Positions 51,573 through 60,313 of a stretch of 64,000 nt of DNA are shown piece after piece (the first letter of the stretch is position 1; every line of letters starts with the position of its first letter). The DNA lies in assembly GCA_041159865.1 (NCBI GenBank), contig JBEAXK010000139.1, forward strand, positions 1-64,000, given 5' to 3'. The translations under genes were made by a program, and so were the position numbers. This DNA comes from BJGN01 sp041159865. GTDB lineage: Bacteria > Bacteroidota > Bacteroidia > Chitinophagales > Saprospiraceae. Below the pieces are notes generated by a model, which worked only from the letters and a program-made list of their open reading frames with translations, was not told the origin of the DNA and ran no database searches.

Positions 51573-54500
51573 ATGAAAAATTCGTTGGTGTTTGTTTTTG
51601 TCTTGTTTCTTCAAATCATCTCCTTTCCTCTTTTTTCGCAAGGAACGCAAGTAGAATTTGGTAAAAATAGGGTGCAGTATCATCGTGATTTTGATGAATG
51701 GTCTCAGTATGAAAGTGATAATTTTATTGTTTTTTGGTACGGACGTTCAAGGAATATTGGAGAAGCCGTGGTTCAGTTAGCAGAATATGATTTTGATGAA
51801 GTACAGCGTATTTTGGAACATAGGATGAATGAAAAGGTCCAGATTGTTGTATATGCGGATCTCACAGATTTCAAACAAAGTAATATCGGTCAAGAAGAAG
51901 TTTTTGGAAATGTAGCTGGTCAAACAAAAATTATTGGAAACAGCCTGTTTGTTTATTATGATGGTGATCACAACCATTTAAGGAAACAAATTAGAGAAGG
52001 AATCGCTTCTGTATATCTAAACACCATGTTGTTCGGTGCTAATTTTCAGGAAGTAATTCAAAATGCTGTATTGTTGAACTTACCTTTATGGTTTACACAA
52101 GGTTTGGTTGCGTATCTGGGTGAACCTTGGAATACTGAAGTGGATAATGCACTCAGAGAGGAAATGCTGGATCCGAAATTTAAAGGGTTTGGAGGTCTTG
52201 CAACAACTAACCCAAGGCTAATGGGCAATGCATTATGGTATTTTATCAGAACTCAGTACACTCCTAAAACGGTTTCGAATCTGTTATATCTGACCCGGAT
52301 TAACAGAAGTGTAGAAGGTGGATTTCAATATGTGTTAGGTGTTCCATTAAACGAAGTCGTTCTGCGTTGTGAACGATTTTTTTTGGAAAAATATAAAGCA
52401 GATTTGTCCTTAAGAAAAGCGCCTACATCGCAGGTAATACCAATTAAAAATAAGAAGCAAATTCCTATTACCAGATCCAGCATTTCACCCAATGGCCGAT
52501 ATATGACTTATGTGACCAATAATAAAGGAAAGATTAACCTTTATTTACAAGAAGTTTCTGGGGAAAACAGAACTTTAATTTACAGACAGGGGGTAAAAAA
52601 TGTTTTCCAAGCCACTGATTTTCAATATCCACTTGTTTCCTGGTCACCAACTGGTAAAGAATTAGTGATTTTAACTGAAAAAAAGGATAAGTTGTTTTTG
52701 GGAACCTATAACCTGGAGTCTAAAAAAATAACTAAAGAACCCTTAGCCGAACAATATCAGCGGGTTTATAGCATGAATTTCTTTGATCCTTTTACCTTAC
52801 TATTCAGCGCAGATGTAAGTAGTCAGGCTGATATTTTCCTTTATTCCATTCGTACCCGTCAAACTCAAAGAATTACGAATGATTATTTTGATGACAAAGA
52901 TGCAAGCACTGTGAATATTGGAAATAAAAAAGGAATTTTATTTGTTTCTAATAGAGAAGACAGTCTGTTGAAGCCGGTTAGAAGAGATACTTTATTACCT
53001 CTAAAACCGTTTGATGTATTTTATTATGACATGGAAACCAGGAGTAATGAACTGGTTAGAGTAACACGGACGCCTTTTGCGAATGAAAGAAAACCTATAA
53101 GTATCGATACCACTTTTTTTGCTTTTTTAAGTGACCGTTCGGGTATTATGAATAGGGAAACAGGTTTTTTAGAAACGTATGTTCATCATATTACGCGCCA
53201 TATTATACTAAAAGATGGCATTCATTTGCGGTTTGATGCTGATTCTATACCCTCAGGATTTGATACGACCCAGATTGACAGCATGTATTTAGAGCCAGTT
53301 TATAAAAAAAGAGCCTTTACTGGTCTTAATTCTAATATAGACAGAAATATACTTGATCAATATAAAGGGAATGCTAATCAAGTATTTTCTCTAATTTACA
53401 GAGAAAAGAAGTACCAGCTAAGAAGTGAAAAAATTAATCCTGCTGAATGGTTGAGTGGAGTAAGAGAAAAAGGAGAGGATTTGCCATTTCCAATAGCCTT
53501 ACCTCCGGGAATACCTCCCTCAGGCCGTGAAATTTTGAAAAAATCAGAAATAACAGCAAAGGAAGAACCTTTAGATGAAAAATATTTTTTTCAAACTCCG
53601 TTTGGGGCTCCAGAAAAGAAAAGTCAAACTCCGGTTATTTCATCACCAGATCAAACTCCGGTTGGGTTATTGACTGGAAATAATTCTCTTCAGAAACCTG
53701 TATACCGTCTAAGGCCGACGCAGTTAATTCCTTACAGGACACAATTCCATACCGATTATGTTGTAACACAGATGGATAATTCTCTTTTATTTGGAGGACT
53801 AGATCAGTTTGCAGCAACTCCAGACGGATTTTCTGTTCCTCCCGCTGGCATGTTAATGAAAGTAAATTTGAAGGATTTATTCGAAGACCATGAATTTGAA
53901 GGGGGTATCAGAGTTCCTACTTCTTTCAATGGTGCGGAATATTTTTTCTTGTATCATAATAGAAAACATAGGTTAGACAAAAGGTGGGCTTTCTATATGA
54001 AGGATTTGAGAAACAGATCGGAAACAAACTCCTATATCCCACAAAAAGACAGATATAATATTTTATTAGGCCAGTTTACGCTTCGTTATCCCTTTGATAT
54101 TTTCAGAAGTTTAAGAGGAAGTGTAACCTTGCGAAGAGATCAAATGATTCCTTTAGCTACAGACGCAGCCAGTTATACAAAAAACATAGAAGCTCAGCCT
54201 AGAATAGGTGCTCGTTTAGAATATGTATTTGATAATTCTCTAGAAACAGGTTTAAATTTAAGGTCGGGTGCCAGGTATAAATTCTTTGCTGAATTCGTAA
54301 AGAAATTTGATTTCTCGGAAAATGAAAATGGTGCTCAGGCATTAACTTTTAGTAAAGGTATTATGAGTATATTAGGAGTTGATGCTCGTTTTTACCAGCC
54401 AATATTTAAACATAGTGTTTTTGCGACCAGAATTGCGGGCGCAACTGTCTCAGGTTCTGAGAAAATTCTATATTTTTTGGGTGGTGTTGACAATTGGTTA

Positions 54501-54962
54501 ATGCCAAAAAGAGATGATGATATTTCTATTCCCCCTGGTAATTATGCTTTTCAAACACTGGCTGCAAATCTTCGGGGTTTCAAGTTGAACACAAGAAATG
54601 GTAATAATTATTTGCTTCTAAATAATGAACTTAGAATACCTTTGGCAAGGTATATTTTTAAAAATATTTCATCCCAGTTAATTCGAAATTTTCAGGTAAT
54701 TGGATTTTTTGATGTAGGTACAGCGTGGACAGGTTTTAATCCATATCGTGCTGATAATCCATTGAATACCTCAACTTATAAGGAAGGTGAAGCTATAACG
54801 GTGACCGTGAATTATTTTCGTGATCCCATAGTAGCAGGTTACGGGGTTGGATTAAGAACTAAACTTTTCGGTTATTTTGTAAGGGCAGATTATGGTTATG
54901 GTATTGAAACAAGGATTATTCAAAAGCCTATCTGGCATTTATCTATGGGCCTTGATTTTTAA
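51573..54962 (+). CDS. Giant exported propeller/beta-barrel protein with peptidase-MA-like N-terminus
   Basis: A 1129-residue exported protein (ATG at 51573; signal NSLVFVFVLFLQIISFPLF). Residues 25-250 resemble the peptidase_MA fold (LPLWFTQGLVAYLGEPW), but the usual HExxH place reads RKQIREGIASVYL, so it is probably not a protease. Residues 290-560 have TolB-like propeller repeats (SISPNGRYMTYV, SWSPTGKELVIL). A Pro-rich linker is followed by a C-terminal outer-membrane barrel ending in Phe (WHLSMGLDF), with Omp85/surface-antigen-like strands. This suggests a periplasmic propeller linked to an outer-membrane barrel. Function not established. Confidence 0.78.
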   Translation: MKNSLVFVFVLFLQIISFPLFSQGTQVEFGKNRVQYHRDFDEWSQYESDNFIVFWYGRSRNIGEAVVQLAEYDFDEVQRILEHRMNEKVQIVVYADLTDFKQSNIGQEEVFGNVAGQTKIIGNSLFVYYDGDHNHLRKQIREGIASVYLNTMLFGANFQEVIQNAVLLNLPLWFTQGLVAYLGEPWNTEVDNALREEMLDPKFKGFGGLATTNPRLMGNALWYFIRTQYTPKTVSNLLYLTRINRSVEGGFQYVLGVPLNEVVLRCERFFLEKYKADLSLRKAPTSQVIPIKNKKQIPITRSSISPNGRYMTYVTNNKGKINLYLQEVSGENRTLIYRQGVKNVFQATDFQYPLVSWSPTGKELVILTEKKDKLFLGTYNLESKKITKEPLAEQYQRVYSMNFFDPFTLLFSADVSSQADIFLYSIRTRQTQRITNDYFDDKDASTVNIGNKKGILFVSNREDSLLKPVRRDTLLPLKPFDVFYYDMETRSNELVRVTRTPFANERKPISIDTTFFAFLSDRSGIMNRETGFLETYVHHITRHIILKDGIHLRFDADSIPSGFDTTQIDSMYLEPVYKKRAFTGLNSNIDRNILDQYKGNANQVFSLIYREKKYQLRSEKINPAEWLSGVREKGEDLPFPIALPPGIPPSGREILKKSEITAKEEPLDEKYFFQTPFGAPEKKSQTPVISSPDQTPVGLLTGNNSLQKPVYRLRPTQLIPYRTQFHTDYVVTQMDNSLLFGGLDQFAATPDGFSVPPAGMLMKVNLKDLFEDHEFEGGIRVPTSFNGAEYFFLYHNRKHRLDKRWAFYMKDLRNRSETNSYIPQKDRYNILLGQFTLRYPFDIFRSLRGSVTLRRDQMIPLATDAASYTKNIEAQPRIGARLEYVFDNSLETGLNLRSGARYKFFAEFVKKFDFSENENGAQALTFSKGIMSILGVDARFYQPIFKHSVFATRIAGATVSGSEKILYFLGGVDNWLMPKRDDDISIPPGNYAFQTLAANLRGFKLNTRNGNNYLLLNNELRIPLARYIFKNISSQLIRNFQVIGFFDVGTAWTGFNPYRADNPLNTSTYKEGEAITVTVNYFRDPIVAGYGVGLRTKLFGYFVRADYGYGIETRIIQKPIWHLSMGLDF
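53591..53660 (+). repeat. Triple short direct repeat in the linker of the giant protein
   Basis: TCAAACTCCG occurs at 53591-53600, 53624-53633 and 53651-53660 (spacing 33 and 27 bases, in the same reading frame). It codes for a QTP unit in a Pro/Ser-rich linker before the barrel. Confidence 0.6.
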
Positions 54963-54967
54963 AATAG

Positions 54968-56056
54968 TTATTTATACAGTAGCACTTTTCTTCGAACCCA
55001 GTCTGGAACTATGATAGCACCCACGAATAAATAAATGTAGTAACCCATCATTCTCCAAATTGCAGCTGTTAAGGTTGCTACGGTACTACTGGGAATATAA
55101 TCACTTAAAAATCCACCAAATAATACCTCTACAAATCCTGCCCCACCAGGTGTTGGACTAAATAAAGTAATCAGGAACATAGATTCAAGTCTTGCAAATA
55201 ATTGGACAAGGTCTTTAAATTGGTGAGATATTTGGGGATTGAACGCTAAAATAACGGCAAGAAGGAGTAAAAAACGGGTACTCCATGCACCGATAGTCGC
55301 CATTAGGGCTCGTAAGTGCCAATTAAAGGGCTTAACTTTAAGTTCTTGACTTGCCAGTATGATTTCAGTACCCACATTTTCTGCTTTACTTTTCCACTTT
55401 TTAGTAATGGAAAAACGAGTTAAGGCCAATAATAAGTCTTTCATCTTAACCGGTTTTAGGAAAAGTCCATAGAAGAATAAAAGAGTGTAACTGAACATAA
55501 ATAAGTAAGAAAATATGAAATAATTGCCCCAACCTCCTAAATCACTAAATCCACTCATGTCAGGCCTTATTATAATTCCTCCAAAAATTGAGAATAAAAG
55601 AGGAATTGAAAATAAAAAAAAGAAACCATCCAGTACAATCGTATATAAAACAATAGTTGCAGTTTTTGCAAATGAAAGTTTTTCTTTTGCCAACATATAA
55701 AACGCCACAGCAGAGCCGCCGACACTGGTTGGTGAAACAGCAGAGCTAAACTCCCAGATGAAAATTAATTCGATACATTTTTTGAAGGAGAATCCCCCAT
55801 CACTGAGAGAATATAATCTATATGAATAAGATAAATGATGGATAACTAAAAATATAAAGGCAATAAAAAGCCAGAAAAGGGTGGGTTCATTCCATGAAAT
55901 GTTTTTTAACTCCTTCCAGTCAACTCGTTTCCATACTAAATAAATCACGGTAAGTACACCAATTAGAATTGGAATAATAATTTTATTCAAACGTATAGAA
56001 TGTAAAACTGCCTCCTCCTTTTTCTCATCCTGATGGGGAAATGGTTCTTTTTGCAT
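54968..56056 (-). CDS. Flippase-like (LPG synthase TM-domain, UPF0104) membrane protein
   Basis: A 362-residue inner-membrane protein with about eight helices. It has the family motifs SSAVSPTSVGGSAVAFYML and the late TPGGAGFVEVLFGGFL of the lysylphosphatidylglycerol synthase TM region. It lacks the cytosolic aminoacyl-transferase domain, so it is a stand-alone lipid flippase-like protein. Other members act on glycolipids or lysyl-lipids; the substrate is unknown. It converges with the giant propeller protein with only 5 bases between. Confidence 0.85.
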   Translation of the reverse strand: MQKEPFPHQDEKKEEAVLHSIRLNKIIIPILIGVLTVIYLVWKRVDWKELKNISWNEPTLFWLFIAFIFLVIHHLSYSYRLYSLSDGGFSFKKCIELIFIWEFSSAVSPTSVGGSAVAFYMLAKEKLSFAKTATIVLYTIVLDGFFFLFSIPLLFSIFGGIIIRPDMSGFSDLGGWGNYFIFSYLFMFSYTLLFFYGLFLKPVKMKDLLLALTRFSITKKWKSKAENVGTEIILASQELKVKPFNWHLRALMATIGAWSTRFLLLLAVILAFNPQISHQFKDLVQLFARLESMFLITLFSPTPGGAGFVEVLFGGFLSDYIPSSTVATLTAAIWRMMGYYIYLFVGAIIVPDWVRRKVLLYK

Positions 56057-56145
56057 CTTTTATTTCTGTGAGTTTCTTTTCCCAAAATAAGCAATTAACT
56101 TAGCTTTTAGTTATTAAATAAGGTTAATTTATTTTATTGATATTT

Positions 56146-57258
56146 ATGGAAAATCGGTTACAACGCTGGCGTTTAATATTGGGAGCGGATGCTGTACCTG
56201 ATGAACCTGAAGTATTGGATAAAAATCAACTGGAAATGGATGTTCTTTTAGCAGCCATTTATGATTCAGGGGATACAGGCGTATTAAGGGGTTCCTCTCC
56301 ACAAATCAATAGATGGCTGGGAGATATCAGAAAATATTTTCCAACTCCCGTTGTTCGAATTCTTCAACAGGATGCTTTGGAAAGGTTAGATTTACAACAG
56401 ATGATTTTAGAACCTGAATTATTAGGTTCTCTGGAGGTAAATGTTTCATTAGTAGCTACTTTATTACAATTAAAGGACTTTTTGCCTGATGAAACCAGAG
56501 AAACGGCAAGAATGGTTATTCATTCTCTGATTGAAAAATTAAAAAAAGAATTACGGCAGCCGTTAGAACAAGCCCATAGAGGGCGGCTTAAAAATAATTC
56601 TTACAGATCTGCTTTCCCCAGAGGAAAACTTGACTGGAAGCGAACTATCCTGACCAATTTAAAAAATTATCAACCAGCAGAAAAATTACTTATTCCACAA
56701 CATTTCTATCGTTATAATGCATTTACACCTAAATTAAGCAGACTTATATTAGCTGTAGATCAAAGTGGCTCAATGGCAAATTCAGTAGTTCATGCCAGTA
56801 TTATTGCTTGTATCCTTGCAGGAATACCTTCTTTTAAAACGAATCTGGTTGTTTTTGATACGGAAATACTAGATTTAACAGATGAACTTTCAGATCCAAT
56901 TTCTTTATTGTTTTCTGTACAATTAGGTGGGGGTACACATATAGCCAAAGCGTTAAAATATTGTCAATCGTTGGTTACGCATCCTGGGGAAACTACATTA
57001 ATATTAATTAGCGATTTGTATGAAGGTGATCTGGTTGACAATATGTTTGGTATCATCCATAAGATGCAAAATGAAGGTGTTAACATAATTTCTCTATTAG
57101 CACTTGATAATGAAGGAGTTCCTTCATTTGATAAAAAAAATGGCACAAGACTAGCTTCAATGGATATACCCTCTTTTGCTTGCACCCCTCAACAATTCCC
57201 CACTCTGATGGCGTCTCTTTTCAATGGTCAAAAAATTTTATCAAGTACAATTTCTTGA
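56146..57258 (+). CDS. VWA-domain protein (CoxE-like)
   Basis: A 370-residue cytosolic protein. The N-terminal 190 residues are helical. The von Willebrand A domain has an intact metal-ion-dependent adhesion site: Asp205, Ser207, Ser209 (DQSGSM), Thr in GGGTHIAKA and Asp in LISDLYEGD. ATG 56146 is chosen over the TTG three codons upstream. Such proteins usually work with a MoxR-type AAA+ ATPase, and in related clusters with DUF5682 and SWIM-domain proteins. None is present here, so a partner must be elsewhere. Confidence 0.82.
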   Translation: MENRLQRWRLILGADAVPDEPEVLDKNQLEMDVLLAAIYDSGDTGVLRGSSPQINRWLGDIRKYFPTPVVRILQQDALERLDLQQMILEPELLGSLEVNVSLVATLLQLKDFLPDETRETARMVIHSLIEKLKKELRQPLEQAHRGRLKNNSYRSAFPRGKLDWKRTILTNLKNYQPAEKLLIPQHFYRYNAFTPKLSRLILAVDQSGSMANSVVHASIIACILAGIPSFKTNLVVFDTEILDLTDELSDPISLLFSVQLGGGTHIAKALKYCQSLVTHPGETTLILISDLYEGDLVDNMFGIIHKMQNEGVNIISLLALDNEGVPSFDKKNGTRLASMDIPSFACTPQQFPTLMASLFNGQKILSSTIS

Positions 57259-57303
57259 ATAAATTCTTTCTCACATCTGAAGCCTTCTGTAATTTAAATA
57301 CCT

Positions 57304-58374
57304 TTAATTATTTTCTGCCCCTTCTAAGATCCGTGCATTTTCGGCCACTTGTAATGCCTCAATAATTCCATCTATCTGGCCATCCATAATTTGATCTAAA
57401 TTATATAAAGTCAAATTAATTCGGTGGTCAGTACATCGGTTTTGAGGATAATTATAAGTTCTGATTTTTTCGGAACGATCCCCACTTCCTACCAGACTTC
57501 TTCTTTGAGCAGCGAGCTCAGACTGTTTTGCAGCTGTTTGCTGGTCAAGAATACGTTGATATAATTTTTGCATGGCAATCTCCTTGTTTTGATGTTGAGA
57601 ACGCCCATCCTGGCTTTCGGAAACTATACCTGTGGGTAAGTGGGTAATTCTAATAGCCGATTCAGTTTTATTAACGTGCTGTCCGCCGGCACCACTGGCA
57701 CGAAAAGTATCAATTTTTAGATCTGCCCGATTTATATTTATTTCTTCTTCTTCCCAAACGGGGATTATAGCAACCGTTGCCGCCGAGGTATGAACACGTC
57801 CCTGGGATTCCGTTTTAGGAACACGCTGAACTCTATGGGCACCAGATTCAAATTTTAAGTGACCATAGACTTCATCTCCTTGAATTTCAAGAACAACTTT
57901 AGAGTATCCACCTAAAACACCCTCGTTTACATCAAGTACTTCTGTTTTCCAACCTTTGTTTTCCATATATCGCGAGTACATACGCAGTAAATCAGATACA
58001 AAAATAGCGGCTTCATCTCCCCCAGTACCAGAGCGAATTTCAAGAATTACATTTTTACTATCAGCAGGATCCTTTGGAATAAGTAAAAGTTTAATTTTCG
58101 ACTCCATTTCCTCTTTCTGTGGTAGAAGTATGGATAACTCTTCATTTGCCATTTGCCGCATGTCAAAATCACTATCTTTTAGCATTTCCTGGGCTGTTTT
58201 GATATTGCCAATAATTTCGGCATAAATCAAATAGCATTCAATTAATGGTTTAAGGTCTTTATATTCTTTATTCAATTTTTTATATCGGGATAAATCGGAG
58301 ACTAAATCAGGATTACCTAATTGTTCCTCTAATTGCTCATACCTACTGTAAATGGCGGTTAATTTATCAAACAT
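57304..58374 (-). CDS. prfA: Peptide chain release factor 1
   Basis: Terminates translation at UAA and UAG. A 356-residue product of typical length. The catalytic GGQ is in GAGGQHVNKTESA; the codon-reading PxT motif is PKT (RVQRVPKTESQGR), a variant at the middle residue. It is divergent from tsaB; TAGCTTTG at 58418-58425 on the minus strand is a candidate -7 element. Confidence 0.96.
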   Translation of the reverse strand: MFDKLTAIYSRYEQLEEQLGNPDLVSDLSRYKKLNKEYKDLKPLIECYLIYAEIIGNIKTAQEMLKDSDFDMRQMANEELSILLPQKEEMESKIKLLLIPKDPADSKNVILEIRSGTGGDEAAIFVSDLLRMYSRYMENKGWKTEVLDVNEGVLGGYSKVVLEIQGDEVYGHLKFESGAHRVQRVPKTESQGRVHTSAATVAIIPVWEEEEININRADLKIDTFRASGAGGQHVNKTESAIRITHLPTGIVSESQDGRSQHQNKEIAMQKLYQRILDQQTAAKQSELAAQRRSLVGSGDRSEKIRTYNYPQNRCTDHRINLTLYNLDQIMDGQIDGIIEALQVAENARILEGAENN

Positions 58375-58417
58375 AAAGCGATTTCCAACTTAATATTCTG
58401 GTGTAAAATATAAAACG

Positions 58418-58425
58418 CAAAGCTA
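58418..58425 (-). promoter_or_regulatory. Candidate -7 element of prfA
   Basis: TAGCTTTG on the minus strand fits TAnnTTTG, 43 bases before the prfA ATG. No -33 TTTG is clear at the expected place. Confidence 0.4.
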
Positions 58426-58473
58426 CTATTTTCCGTGGTAAATCTGTATTTGGATTTTTTAATTGAGACTATT

Positions 58474-58521
58474 TACCGCTAAATAATAAAAAATTACCGT
58501 TTCCTAAAAAAATAATACCGT
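58474..58521 (+). repeat. Three phased TACCG repeats between prfA and tsaB
   Basis: TACCG occurs at 58474-58478, 58495-58499 and 58517-58521, spaced 21 and 22 bases, about two helical turns. It ends just before the tsaB -33 element, so an activator site is possible. Confidence 0.45.
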
Positions 58522-58527
58522 TTACAT

Positions 58528-58557
58528 TTGAAATTATAATTTTTTTCATATCTTTGT
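58528..58557 (+). promoter_or_regulatory. Promoter of tsaB
   Basis: TTTG (58528-58531), an 18-base spacer and TATCTTTG (58550-58557) match the Bacteroidota promoter consensus in both elements. The transcript should start about 20 bases before the ATG at 58585. Confidence 0.65.
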
Positions 58558-58584
58558 TTTGCTTATATAAAAAATACTTGAATC

Positions 58585-59268
58585 ATGGCACTTTTACTTG
58601 GTATAGAATCATCATCTGAATATTGTACCGTTTTGTTGTGCAACAATGGAGAGGTTATTTCCAAGGTTCAACATACGGAAGCTTTTTCGCATGCTGCCGT
58701 ACTTACCAGAATGGTAGAAAGTTGTTTGAACAAAGCATCCTTGAATTTTAAGGATTTAGAAGGGGTATTTATAAGTATGGGACCAGGATCTTACACATCC
58801 TTGAGAGTAGGGGTGAGTACAGCTAAAGGAATTGCTTATGCTCAGAATATTCCGGTTATAGCTATTCCTTCTTTAAAAATTTTAGCTTTAAGTGCCCTAA
58901 AATATAATCAAAATAAGGATGCTATTTATGTGGGAATGACTGATGCAAGAAGAATGGAGGTCTACATTGGGTTCTATGATTTCGAGGGAAATGAAGTCGG
59001 TGTAAATAGGGCTATGAAATTAAATGAGGATTCTTTTAATGATTATAAGGGACAAGTATTGGTATTTGCTGGTAGTGGTGTACCAAAAGCAAAAGAACTT
59101 TATCAAGAGAGAGAAAATTGGATTTGGACAACTAGAGAAATGGACTGGGATGTTTTTGCCCGTTTAGGATATGAGAAATTTACAAAAGGTGATTTTGCAG
59201 ACTTGGTGAATGGTGAGCCTCTTTATCTGAAGCCCCCAAATATTACTGTAGCGAAAACACTGAATTAA
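58585..59268 (+). CDS. tsaB: tRNA threonylcarbamoyladenosine biosynthesis protein TsaB
   Basis: Partner of TsaD in t6A37 modification of ANN-reading tRNAs. A 227-residue product with the TsaB start MALLLGIESSSEYCTVLL and the family motif MGPGSYTSLRVGVSTAKGIAYA. It lacks the HxxxH metal site of TsaD, as expected of TsaB. It has its own strong promoter, divergent from prfA. The 3' end forms the left arm of a long hairpin that may end the transcript. Confidence 0.93.
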   Translation: MALLLGIESSSEYCTVLLCNNGEVISKVQHTEAFSHAAVLTRMVESCLNKASLNFKDLEGVFISMGPGSYTSLRVGVSTAKGIAYAQNIPVIAIPSLKILALSALKYNQNKDAIYVGMTDARRMEVYIGFYDFEGNEVGVNRAMKLNEDSFNDYKGQVLVFAGSGVPKAKELYQERENWIWTTREMDWDVFARLGYEKFTKGDFADLVNGEPLYLKPPNITVAKTLN

Positions 59269-59325
59269 GAATATGAATATACTAAAGTTATTATATATAA
59301 ATAATTTTAATATATTCAGTGTTTT
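59254..59325 (+). terminator. Long-loop inverted repeat at the 3' end of tsaB
   Basis: AAAACACTGAAT (59254-59265) and ATTCAGTGTTTT (59314-59325) are perfect 12-base complements across a 48-base AT-rich loop. The right arm ends in a T run. The left arm includes the last codons of tsaB. This is a possible terminator, but the loop is long for one. Confidence 0.4.
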
Positions 59326-59363
59326 AAAACAATATGTACTTTTTTACCCCCAAATTATAAAAA

Positions 59364-59376
59364 GGTACAGTATTTG
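59364..59376 (+). promoter_or_regulatory. Shared motif upstream of ArsR gene 1
   Basis: GGTACAGTATTTG, 52 bases before the ATG of the first ArsR gene. The same motif with one base change (GGTACGGTATTTG) stands 45 bases before the second ArsR gene. It may be a promoter, operator, or a duplication relic. The TTTG end resembles the -7 element. Confidence 0.45.
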
Positions 59377-59394
59377 TAATAAGACAAATTACAA
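59374..59394. promoter_or_regulatory. Inverted repeat before ArsR gene 1, candidate operator
   Basis: TTGTAAT (59374-59380) and ATTACAA (59388-59394) form a perfect 7-base inverted repeat with a 7-base spacer, directly behind the shared motif and 34 bases before the ATG. AT-rich inverted repeats near the start are typical of ArsR operators. Confidence 0.4.
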
Positions 59395-59428
59395 GTATAA
59401 TTGATTCATTAACAGGTTAACTAAAACA

Positions 59429-59818
59429 ATGAAAAACAAAATTTTAGCAAATGAACAACAGCTGGATTTCCCCCTGAATTGTGCTGGAATTCGGAAAACT
59501 TTAATTTTATTACGTTCTGTAAATCACAAGTTACGCCAACGAATGATTGAGATCATTGGCCAAGGTAAAAAAATAGTTGTTACAGATATATGTAATGAAT
59601 TAAACCTTGACCAGTCAGCTGTTTCACAACATTTAGCCGTATTAAGACAAGCAGGCGTTGTAAAAACAGAAAGACAAGGAAAATATATTTTTTATTTTCT
59701 AAATAAAGAAAAATTAAACCTTATACAATCGCTGGTTCAGTTGGAAGCCTCTCAAAATGAGAGTCTAATGTCGGTTTTTGAACCTCAAAAGCCGAAGCGT
59801 AATTTCTTTTGGCAGTAA
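59429..59818 (+). CDS. ArsR-family regulator 1
   Basis: A 129-residue winged-helix regulator. After 24 N-terminal residues come NHKLRQRMIE and the recognition helix in LDQSAVSQHLAVLRQAGVV, followed by the wing RQGKYIFYFL. The ELCVCDL metal-site motif of arsenic or zinc sensors is not present: the matching place reads VTDICNEL with a single Cys. It has a C-terminal tail of about 30 residues. This is the first of three tandem ArsR genes on the plus strand; close similarity to gene 2 (NHKLRQR, VTD, SQHLA, RQGK blocks) points to duplication. No transporter or target gene is next to it. Confidence 0.85.
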   Translation: MKNKILANEQQLDFPLNCAGIRKTLILLRSVNHKLRQRMIEIIGQGKKIVVTDICNELNLDQSAVSQHLAVLRQAGVVKTERQGKYIFYFLNKEKLNLIQSLVQLEASQNESLMSVFEPQKPKRNFFWQ

Positions 59819-59863
59819 TTCTTAATATATAAAAATCACTTAGTCTGTCCATTCAGGAAAATT

Positions 59864-59876
59864 GGTACGGTATTTG
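59864..59876 (+). promoter_or_regulatory. Shared motif upstream of ArsR gene 2
   Basis: GGTACGGTATTTG, 12 of 13 bases the same as the motif before ArsR gene 1, in almost the same position relative to the start. The flanks differ, which points to selection rather than only a recent copy. Confidence 0.45.
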
Positions 59877-59921
59877 ATTTTTTGAAGCTGTGTTATTTTA
59901 CTTATTTTTAAAAAAGGCTAA

Positions 59922-60260
59922 ATGAGAAAGCAAAAAAACGAGACTATCATCCTTAAAAAAGGACAATCTGACATTCCATTAGATTATGCTGAATTGCGGA
60001 AAGCAGTTTTGGTTTTGCGTGCAATCAATCACAAATTGAGACAGCGTGTAATCGATCAGCTTGATGAGCATGGTAAAATGACGGTGACAGATCTTTACGT
60101 GAAATTGCGTTTAGAACAATCGGTAGCTTCACAACACTTGGCTATACTACGTCGTGTAGGTGTTGTTGAAACTACCAGACAAGGTAAGTTTATTCATTAC
60201 TCCCTTGACAAAAATCGTTTAGAACAGATTGCACGTTTAGTTGATGAATTAGCTGGGTAG
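59922..60260 (+). CDS. ArsR-family regulator 2
   Basis: A 112-residue regulator closely similar to the first: NHKLRQRVID, then VTDLYVKLRLEQSVASQHLAILRRVGVV and wing RQGKFIHYSL. No Cys is found in the helix-turn-helix, and no metal site is visible. The coding spacing of 103 bases to gene 1 includes the shared 13-base motif, so each gene probably has its own control region. Confidence 0.85.
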   Translation: MRKQKNETIILKKGQSDIPLDYAELRKAVLVLRAINHKLRQRVIDQLDEHGKMTVTDLYVKLRLEQSVASQHLAILRRVGVVETTRQGKFIHYSLDKNRLEQIARLVDELAG

Positions 60261-60313
60261 ACTTCTCAGCATTTTTCAAAGTTAATTTGGTATGTCTCAA
60301 GTTACCCCCCTCT

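Noticed and set aside
57304..58374. Altered stop-codon reading by RF1 because PxT is PKT
   Set aside because: The middle residue of the PxT motif varies among RF1 proteins and GGQ is intact. Genes in the window end with TAA, TAG and TGA in normal fashion.
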